NCBI GenBank assembly: GCA_023398105.1
Contig: JAEWST010000097.1
Span: 3,175-67,174, forward strand
Length of the DNA stretch: 64,000 nucleotides
Reading direction: 5' to 3'
Source: Bacillota bacterium
Lineage (GTDB): Bacteria > Bacillota > Clostridia > Acetivibrionales > DSM-1351
In this document: positions 24,074-30,599 of the stretch, piece after piece
Layout of the letters: each line of letters opens with the position of its first letter
How positions within the stretch are numbered: the first letter of the stretch is position 1
Notes under the pieces: generated by a model
What the model saw: only the letters and a program-made list of their open reading frames with translations
What the model was told of the DNA's origin: nothing
Database searches by the model: none
Made by a program: the position numbers and the translations under genes

Positions 24074-25331
24074 GATATCTCTCCCTCTTTTTCAGACGTA
24101 TATTTCCTTGGGGAACAAGACATACTCTTTCATCATTAAATAGTTTCTCAAGTCCACGGCTGTCTCTTTCTTTATACTTACTACAAATACCACAATTATT
24201 GCACTGTCTAGTTTTATCTTTTGGCTCTGTATAAGTACATATTACTCCTTCAAAATTTCTTAAGATAACCTTTTCAGATGACTGTGAAATAAGGTATTGT
24301 GGATTTACAGGGATTTTACCGCCTCCACCTGGAGCATCAACTACAAAGGTAGGTACTGCATAGCCTGAAGTATGTCCCCGCAGCATTTCTATAATTTCAA
24401 TGCCTGTAGCTACAGGAGTTCTGAAATGCTCAATCCCCTCCGACAAATCACATTGATAAAGGTAATAGGGTCTGACTCTGTTTTTTACAAGCTCCTGCAC
24501 AAGATTTTTTATTATATATGAGCAATCATTAACATTTTTTAACAATACTGATTGATTTCCCAATGGTATACCTACGTTTGCGAGCATGGCACATGCTCTT
24601 TTTGATTCTTCAGTCAATTCACTTGAATGATTAAAATGTGTATTAATCCATATAGGATGATATTTCTTGAGCATATCACATAGTTCCTGTGTTATTCTTT
24701 GCGGCATTACTACTGGTGTCCTTGTACCAATTCTAATAACTTCAACATGTTCAATCTCTCTCAGACTTTGGAGAATATATTCAAGAAGCCTATCCGATAC
24801 ACAAAGAGCATCACCGCCTGACAGAAGCACATCTCTGATTTCAGTTGTTTTCCGTATATAATCTATAGCTTTTTTTATGTTATTGAGCGAAAGCTCCTTA
24901 TCTTCATTTCCTGCAAATCTTCTTCTTGTACAATGACGACAATACATTGAACACTGGTCAGTTATAAGCATCAGTACTCTGTCCGGATATCTATGCGTTA
25001 ACCCCTTAACAGGAGAATCCTTCGACTCATGAAGGGGGTCTTTGCTATCACAGTTTAATATATTGGCTTCATTAATAGTTGGAACTGCCTGCTTTCTTAT
25101 TGGACAATTTGAATCCTTCGGATCAATTAATGTAGCATAATATGGTGTTATCGCCATCCTAAGCTTTTCTAGACTTGCTTGTACTCCATCTCTCTCTTCT
25201 TTAGTTAAATTTATTACTTTTTCTAAATCTTCTACAGTAGTAATTCTATTAGAAAGCTGCCATCTCCAATCATTCCAGTCCTCTTGGGCGACATCCTTCC
25301 ATAAGCTTATATCTTTATAATTTCTTTTCAT
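24051..25331 (-). CDS. ablA: Lysine 2,3-aminomutase
   Basis: 426 residues. It has the radical SAM motif CSMYCRHC followed by TRRRFAG (about 130-145), the LLSGGDAL loop, the PLP-binding region around PGGGGKIP, and a C-terminal Cys cluster (CNNCGIC). The enzyme converts L-lysine to beta-lysine with SAM, 4Fe-4S and PLP. Directly upstream is an amino-acid ABC transporter that could bring in substrate. Downstream are ablB and darA. No degradative lysine genes are near, so a biosynthetic osmolyte role fits better than lysine fermentation. Confidence 0.95.
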   Translation of the reverse strand: MKRNYKDISLWKDVAQEDWNDWRWQLSNRITTVEDLEKVINLTKEERDGVQASLEKLRMAITPYYATLIDPKDSNCPIRKQAVPTINEANILNCDSKDPLHESKDSPVKGLTHRYPDRVLMLITDQCSMYCRHCTRRRFAGNEDKELSLNNIKKAIDYIRKTTEIRDVLLSGGDALCVSDRLLEYILQSLREIEHVEVIRIGTRTPVVMPQRITQELCDMLKKYHPIWINTHFNHSSELTEESKRACAMLANVGIPLGNQSVLLKNVNDCSYIIKNLVQELVKNRVRPYYLYQCDLSEGIEHFRTPVATGIEIIEMLRGHTSGYAVPTFVVDAPGGGGKIPVNPQYLISQSSEKVILRNFEGVICTYTEPKDKTRQCNNCGICSKYKERDSRGLEKLFNDERVCLVPQGNIRLKKRERYHESVRVT

Positions 25332-25363
25332 TATTAGCTCCTTTCAAAACATGTGGTACCAGA

Positions 25364-26113
25364 TTATAAAATCCTGCTTAAAAACGCCTGTGTACGCTCA
25401 TTTTGAGGATTATTAAAAATTTCCTCAGGATTTCCCTCCTCTAAAATCTTACCATCATCCATGAAAATAACTCTGTCAGATACTTCTCTGGCAAAACTCA
25501 TCTCATGGCTGACAATCACCATTGTCATACCGTCCTTTGCCAAATTCTTCATAACAGTTAACACCTCACCTACTAATTCAGGGTCTAAAGCTGATGTAGG
25601 TTCATCAAATAGTATCATTTTAGGTTCCATTGCCATGGTTCTTGCAATAGCAACCCTCTGCTTCTGTCCTCCTGAAAGCATAGCCGGATAAACATCCCGT
25701 TTGTCACTTAAGCCAACCTTCTCAAGCAGTTCTTCTGCCAGCAAAACCGCATCCTGTTTGTCCATGCCCTTTACCTGAATCGGTCCTTCAATAATATTAT
25801 TCAAAACAGTTTTATGAGGAAAAAGATTAAAATGCTGAAAAACCATTCCTACATTTTGCCTCATGCGGTTCATCATTGCTTCTTTTCTTTCAATTAAACT
25901 ACCATTAATGATAATATCTCCTCTTTGACTTTTTTCCAGAAAATTTATGCATCTGAGAAATGTGCTTTTACCTGAACCACTAGGTCCAATAATTACAATA
26001 ACTTCCCCTTCTTTTACCGATAAATTAATTCCTTTAAGTACCTCCAGCTTACCAAATCTTTTGTGCAAATCACGTACTTCCAGCATTGTTTTAAATTGAT
26101 TTTTATGACTCAA
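25364..26113 (-). CDS. Polar amino-acid ABC transporter, ATP-binding protein
   Basis: 249 residues; the TTG at 26113 lies nine bases after AGGAG, and the ATG nine codons later (MLEVRDLHK) is an alternative. Walker A is GPSGSGKST, the signature LSGGQKQRVAIAR, Walker B MILFDEPTSAL, and the switch His is in VSHEMSF. It belongs to the GlnQ/HisP class. It energises import together with the permease and binding protein genes upstream. The intergenic gaps are 12-32 bases, consistent with one operon running to darA. Confidence 0.93.
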   Translation of the reverse strand: MSHKNQFKTMLEVRDLHKRFGKLEVLKGINLSVKEGEVIVIIGPSGSGKSTFLRCINFLEKSQRGDIIINGSLIERKEAMMNRMRQNVGMVFQHFNLFPHKTVLNNIIEGPIQVKGMDKQDAVLLAEELLEKVGLSDKRDVYPAMLSGGQKQRVAIARTMAMEPKMILFDEPTSALDPELVGEVLTVMKNLAKDGMTMVIVSHEMSFAREVSDRVIFMDDGKILEEGNPEEIFNNPQNERTQAFLSRIL

Positions 26114-26125
26114 ACTTCCTCACTC

Positions 26126-26782
26126 CTATCTGTCACTTACTGCCAGCTTTCGTTCAAGCTTATTTACAAAAAAGCTTAAAATTGACGTTATTATAAGATA
26201 GTAAATTCCTGCAATTAAAAAATACTCCATAAATCTAAATGTTGATGAGCCCAACTGCTGTGACTTCAATAACAATTCACGTACAGTTATAGCACTTGCC
26301 AATGATGAATCTTTTGTCGCAATAATTATCTGATTACCCAGTGGTGGTATTGCTCTTTTTAGTGCCTGAGGCAATACTATACGGTACATTGCTTTGAACT
26401 TACTCATTCCCAAAGACCTTGCAGCTTCAGTTTGTCCCTTATCAATAGATTTAATTGCACCTCTAAATATCTCTGCAATATATGCCCCATTATGAATTCC
26501 AAACGCTATTATTGCAGAAGGATATTCATCAAGCTTTATAAAGCTAGACAAACCAAAATACACAATGAATAGTTGCAAAAGTATTGGTGTTCCACGGATT
26601 ATGTTGACATACAAAGTTGCAGGATAATACAATAGTTTAAACTTAGAAATTCTACACATTGCAACTAAAATACCTATAATTAGTCCCACTATAACTGCTG
26701 CAATAGTTATTTTTAATGTTTCAAATGCGGCAGGTAAAAATAGCGGAAATTTTTCTATAATAATACTCCAATCAAATTTCAA
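26126..26782 (-). CDS. Polar amino-acid ABC transporter, permease
   Basis: 218 residues with about five membrane segments. The EAA loop reads EAARSLGMSKFKAMYRIVLP, and the N-terminal IRGTPILLQLF segment is typical of the HEQRo/GlnP family. A GAGGGG RBS overlaps the stop region of the binding-protein gene 12 bases upstream. It is expected to work as a homodimer because only one permease gene is present. Confidence 0.93.
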   Translation of the reverse strand: MKFDWSIIIEKFPLFLPAAFETLKITIAAVIVGLIIGILVAMCRISKFKLLYYPATLYVNIIRGTPILLQLFIVYFGLSSFIKLDEYPSAIIAFGIHNGAYIAEIFRGAIKSIDKGQTEAARSLGMSKFKAMYRIVLPQALKRAIPPLGNQIIIATKDSSLASAITVRELLLKSQQLGSSTFRFMEYFLIAGIYYLIITSILSFFVNKLERKLAVSDR

Positions 26783-26793
26783 AAAAACCCCTC

Positions 26794-27627
26794 CTACTTC
26801 AAGTCTTCTGGACTATTTATCTCAGAATCAGTTCTAACAATTAGCTGAGCTCCAGAATAGTAGTACGGATCTGTGAAATCCACTACCTCTGCTCTTTCTT
26901 CAGTAATCGCCATACTGCCAAATATTCCGTCATACCTCCCGCTTCTCAAGCCTTCCAGTATACCACTCCAATCTGTTGTTATAGGCTCATAGCTAACCCC
27001 CAACCTCTTTGCTACTTCTTTTCCAATCTCTACGTCAAATCCAGTAAGCTCATCATCCTCGGTAAAATAGTTAAACGGTCTATAGCCTCCGCTCATTGCA
27101 AAGGATATTTTTCCTGCCTTTTTAACTCTTTCAAGACTGTCATCAGTTGCTGGCTGTTCATCTGGAAAGTTTACCTTATAATCAATTCCCTCAAGAATAT
27201 CCATATCAAAGAATTTTTGACTGATAGTCTTATATGTACCATCTGAAATCATTTCTTTTAAAGCGGCATTTATTGCCTGCCTCAGTGAATCATCTTCCTT
27301 TCTGACAGCAACAGCAATTGTTTCTTTATAAATAAGATCTCCTGCAAGTTTTAGATTTGTGTACCCAGCTTCTTTTATTCCTATAGTTCCAACCATTCTG
27401 TCTGTAATTACCCCATCAATTCTTCCATTAGACAATTCCCATAGTGTCAAATTATCGTCCTTATAAAGCTTTACGTCGTTTACTTTTGCAAATCTTTTTG
27501 CTTCTGCTTCAAAAGTTGTTCCAGTAGTAACACCAATACTTATGCCTTCATTTCCGCAACCCACCAAACCAAAAATCATAAATATCATTAAAGCAACACC
27601 AACAAACCTCATTTTCTTGTTAAACAT
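26794..27627 (-). CDS. Amino-acid-binding lipoprotein with circularly permuted domain order
   Basis: 277 residues with RBS GGAGGG. The lipobox is LVGC, Cys24. In ordinary family-3 binding proteins the AGKISFAMSGGYRPFNYF strand is N-terminal and the IGVTTGTTFEAEAKRF lobe follows SPEDLKGK. Here the order is reversed. The second lobe (about 29-140, IGVTTGTTF to SQKFFD) comes first, then a linker (about 141-170), then the first lobe (171-277), and the protein stops exactly at SPEDLK. The permease gene begins 12 bases later, so nothing is missing downstream. All family segments seem present once. Confidence 0.88.
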   Translation of the reverse strand: MFNKKMRFVGVALMIFMIFGLVGCGNEGISIGVTTGTTFEAEAKRFAKVNDVKLYKDDNLTLWELSNGRIDGVITDRMVGTIGIKEAGYTNLKLAGDLIYKETIAVAVRKEDDSLRQAINAALKEMISDGTYKTISQKFFDMDILEGIDYKVNFPDEQPATDDSLERVKKAGKISFAMSGGYRPFNYFTEDDELTGFDVEIGKEVAKRLGVSYEPITTDWSGILEGLRSGRYDGIFGSMAITEERAEVVDFTDPYYYSGAQLIVRTDSEINSPEDLK

Positions 27628-28239
27628 ATTTTAACCCTCCATTTTTTATTTTCAGACATACGCCTAGTCCTTCTACTTACTAATTCTCTCACTCAACTTT
27701 CCCAACCAAATTTACCTACAAGAGCCTTGATAAATATTTCTATAAGGCTGTGCTACTAAAGGGATACAGTATCTGATTCAAAAGTATTCGTAGCAGCTAG
27801 TACTGAATTTTCAGCCTATATCACATTACATATTTTACTAACCTAGGGTTATTATCTTATTTCCCTACTTGTTGTCTAAAAACTCAGTAAATATTTATAA
27901 TTCACACATTTCACTGCTTAAATCATCCTTATAAAAGTTCATAAAAAAGATACAGTTCCACTTTAATGAGAGCTAATTGAGTTATTACATATTAAGTAGT
28001 AATCCTTCCTCCCATATGTTTTATTATTATTTATCAGTGACCTAAATCACCGCTCGACCCATTAATTGAATTTAAGCTATATTTTAAAAAAGTAAAATTC
28101 TCTAAACCATTAACCAAATGTCAAAAACGATATCTACATGTATTTTTTTATCTTGATTAATAGAGAACTAAAATAATATACCTCAATGTATATGTACTTT
28201 TTTTCTATATTTGTATATTTTTTACACTTAAGTTATAAT
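27628..28239 (-). other. Long untranslated leader between riboswitch and transporter
   Basis: About 610 bases without a credible ORF. A repeat C end (ACTCAACTTTCCCA) lies near 27691-27704. A TTGACA at about 28121-28126 (minus strand) has no good -10. The leader may have been lengthened by repeat insertion. Confidence 0.4.
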
Positions 28240-28271
28240 AAAACGCTATGGAGAAGTGTCCATAGCGTTTT
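28240..28271 (-). terminator. Expression-platform terminator of the c-di-AMP riboswitch
   Basis: A perfect 13-bp stem (28240-28252 with 28259-28271) around a 6-base loop, with T-rich flanks on both strands. It follows the aptamer by about 60 bases in the minus direction, the position expected for ligand-controlled termination. Confidence 0.8.
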
Positions 28272-28332
28272 TATAAATTAAATTTATGTGCTAATCAAAG
28301 ATACAATAAATCATATCAATCACTTTCTCTTT

Positions 28333-28440
28333 CAACGCTTACGAGATTAGCTGACGGATTCGGGTCGAAAGATTCCCCTACTAAACAACAAGATTCACCC
28401 CTTAAATTGGTTCTCCCGTTCCATGTTGGATTAAGCGTAA
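28333..28440 (-). promoter_or_regulatory. Cyclic di-AMP riboswitch (ydaO/yuaA type)
   Basis: The minus strand shows the conserved blocks in order: an ACGCTT arm, GGGAGAACCA, GGGGTGAATC, TAGGGGAATC, CGACCCGAATCCGTCAGC, then TCGTAAGCGT. ACGCTT and AAGCGT close the outer P1 stem. These blocks match the ydaO family consensus as recalled. Known members switch off K+ and osmolyte import genes when c-di-AMP is high. Downstream lie a terminator, then the transporter-ablA-ablB-darA operon. Confidence 0.9.
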
Positions 28441-28557
28441 ATTCAAAGTATTCAATTTTTTATTGCTTTCTCAATATATTATATAGTTACAGGTACCTCC
28501 TTTTATAGAGACCCTCACCTAAAGCTAGGTTAATAATTATATCTTCCAATAAAAAAA

Positions 28558-29178
28558 CTATTTACTATATTTTTTAAATAAATCATCTACAGCCTCACGA
28601 AGTAAAAATGCTTCTGTTTTCTCTGTTTCTTTTGCCAATTTTGAAAGTCTGTCTACTTGTGTCTTTGTAAAATAGCTGGATTTTAAAACCATACTTTCTG
28701 CTTCGGACAAACAAACCTTGTTTTTACCAAATTTTTTTGCCCTAAACATTGCACTGTCTGCAACTCTAAATAGTTCAATAGAATTCTTCGCATCTCTCGG
28801 ATAACTTGCTATTCCACAGCTCACTGTAAAATATACATTTTCAGTTTTGTAAACATCAGACAAAGAAAAAGTATTATCTGAAAAATATCTACGGATTTCT
28901 TCCATCTCCATAAAGCTTCTTTCAGCACCTTTATTTACAAGCAGAATGTTAAATTCATCTCCATGTCTCATAATAAGATCACTGCCAGATAAATTTCTAT
29001 TAAAGACTGACATCAGTTTCTTAATTACTTCATCACCGATAGCATAGCCATATATTTTGTTAATATTTTCAAAATTATCAATATCTGCTACGACAATACT
29101 GAAAGGACCATCACCACAAGAAACCAATTCTTGAACTTTTGACATGAATATTTCTTTTGTTACAACGCTGTCTTCCAT
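28558..29178 (-). CDS. GGDEF protein with ribbon-helix-helix-like C-terminus
   Basis: 206 residues with GGGGG ten bases before the ATG. The GGDEF domain spans about 22-165: ADIDNFENINKIYG, then the active-site loop RHGDEFNILL (HGDEF instead of GGDEF), then ASYPRDA. Residues 168-206 (FTKTQVDRLSKLAKETEKT, LLREAVDDLF) look like a CopG/Arc ribbon-helix-helix segment. No membrane part or sensor domain is present. It could be a cytosolic diguanylate cyclase that binds DNA or dimerises through the tail. The substituted first Gly leaves activity uncertain. Confidence 0.8.
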   Translation of the reverse strand: MEDSVVTKEIFMSKVQELVSCGDGPFSIVVADIDNFENINKIYGYAIGDEVIKKLMSVFNRNLSGSDLIMRHGDEFNILLVNKGAERSFMEMEEIRRYFSDNTFSLSDVYKTENVYFTVSCGIASYPRDAKNSIELFRVADSAMFRAKKFGKNKVCLSEAESMVLKSSYFTKTQVDRLSKLAKETEKTEAFLLREAVDDLFKKYSK

Positions 29179-29323
29179 ATATAAAATTCCCCCTATACAT
29201 CAGCATATCAAATTTATATATATATGTCAATATAATATGTTTTTTGAGTTTTCGTGTTTTTATCCAAATATAAGTAAAATCAAATAATTTTATCCACAAA
29301 TTAGTAAAAATGGGCATAAAATT

Positions 29324-29600
29324 ATGAATGATTTAGACCCATCTATTAAAACTTGTTACAATAATGAAGTAAATAAAGTGGTTGGAAAATCACCTGTAAT
29401 ACTTGTTGACGACAGTGATGTAATCAAACCTTATGGTTTTAATTTTGATTCTCTTGGTATGGTCAGAGACGACTCTAGCCCTAAAAAACTATGAAAAAGG
29501 TTATATAGTTACTGAAATGGTTGCGATTACAGAGAATAGGAGACAACCCATTAGTCTGTTTTCACATATCCATTCATCAACTGAAAAAGAATACCACTAG
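29324..29600 (+). pseudogene. IS4-type transposase remnant, frameshifted
   Basis: The frame from 29324 encodes SPVILVDDSDVIKPYG and FDSLGMVRDDSS, a DDE transposase segment with the first catalytic Asp. It is broken at the AAAAAA run near 29486-29491. After a one-base shift the sequence resumes as YEKGYIVTEMVAITENRRQP and LFSHIHSSTEKEYH, then stops. Both halves align with one family in order, so this is a single decayed gene missing its ends. Confidence 0.8.
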
Positions 29601-29701
29601 AAAATTAATATTGGGTAATTTTTAATATACTTCTTCAATCTGGATAATACCAAGAAAAAGCATATAAAATCCTGTTCGACGGAGAAGAATAAAAATTTAT
29701 C

Positions 29702-29730
29702 TTGATAATTTTTATATAATCAAATATAAT
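29702..29730 (+). promoter_or_regulatory. Promoter of the TetR gene
   Basis: TTGATA (29702-29707) and TATAAT (29725-29730) are spaced by 17 bases. The -10 overlaps the palindrome described next. Confidence 0.7.
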
Positions 29731-29748
29731 GAACATTGTTCATTATAT
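29724..29748. promoter_or_regulatory. TetR-type operator palindrome
   Basis: Arms ATATAATGAAC and GTTCATTATAT are perfectly inverted around ATT, 11 bp each. It overlaps the -10 element of the only good promoter before the TetR gene. It is probably bound by that regulator. Confidence 0.7.
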
Positions 29749-29900
29749 AAATAATACCTCTGTAAAACAAAGATGTACCACAAGTGGTTTTTGTCAGTGA
29801 GGAAATCAACAATAAACATGATGCTTAAGCCCAATAAAGTAGAGCGTCGACACCAAAGTCTTTACTATATTTTGAGCCTAAGTTGGGAGTGGAGGTTAGT

Positions 29901-30470
29901 ATGCCAAAAAACCTAAACAACGTAAAGGAAGATATTTTATTAGTTACTCGTCAATTACTTAAAGAAACAGGTTATTCGAACTTAAGTATTAGAAATATTG
30001 CTGCGAAATGCGGTGTTGCATCAGGTACTGTTTATAATTACTACAAATCAAAAAACGAAATTATTGCCGAAATACTTAATAACGAATGGAGTCTGATGCT
30101 ACGCAGGATTGATCAACAAACAAAATCAGCTCTTAAGGCAATTGATAAGCTTGAGATTATGTTTAATGAAATCAACTATTTTATGACCAATGTTCATGGA
30201 TTTTGTTTTGATACTTATCCTATTGGTAGCGATACCAATATGAGCGTATGTACAATAAAAGAAAAAAAGCAGCTTCTAAGAAATCAGCTTTCAGAAAAAA
30301 TATATTCTTTTATTGACGTAAAACAAACAGATATTAATACAATAAAGAACATTTGCCATACTATTTCAGTTGTCTTAATAGCATATTCTAATGACAATAT
30401 TGATTTTCGTATATTAAAGCCTTCACTTTCCGCTTTAATATACGAAATAGAAAAGTTGAGTAATTTATAG
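29901..30470 (+). CDS. TetR-family transcriptional regulator
   Basis: 189 residues from the ATG at 29901, with GGAGG five bases upstream; the frame also opens six codons earlier. The N-terminal helix-turn-helix reads LSIRNIAAKCGVASGTVYNY (about 27-46), with the usual KSKNEI following. The C-terminal ligand domain is not assignable. The last codons and stop lie in sequence that looks like the junction of repeat C (AAAGTTGAGTAA) and repeat A (TTATAGAAGTGGGGG). The next gene, an MFS exporter, is its likely target. Confidence 0.9.
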   Translation: MPKNLNNVKEDILLVTRQLLKETGYSNLSIRNIAAKCGVASGTVYNYYKSKNEIIAEILNNEWSLMLRRIDQQTKSALKAIDKLEIMFNEINYFMTNVHGFCFDTYPIGSDTNMSVCTIKEKKQLLRNQLSEKIYSFIDVKQTDINTIKNICHTISVVLIAYSNDNIDFRILKPSLSALIYEIEKLSNL

Positions 30471-30500
30471 AAGTGGGGGACATTTTCTTGCCTCGTTATA
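30464..30500 (+). repeat. Repeat A, right end only
   Basis: TTATAGAAGTGGGGG, then ACATTTTCTTGCC, then TCGTTATA. It starts within the last codons of the TetR gene. Confidence 0.75.
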
Positions 30501-30574
30501 AGTACGGCAATAAGAAAACTTATAGGTTTTTTAAAAATATATTTTGGGGAGGTGTCAAATCCACACATGTAGTT

Positions 30575-30594
30575 TGACGTATTTTTGTCAAATA
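30575..30594. promoter_or_regulatory. TTTGAC/GTCAAA dyad before the MFS exporter
   Basis: TTTGAC and GTCAAA are inverted around 8 bases, and a third GTCAAA lies at 30556-30561 after GGGGAGGT. It could be an operator or a weak hairpin. Confidence 0.35.
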
Positions 30595-30599
30595 CAGAT

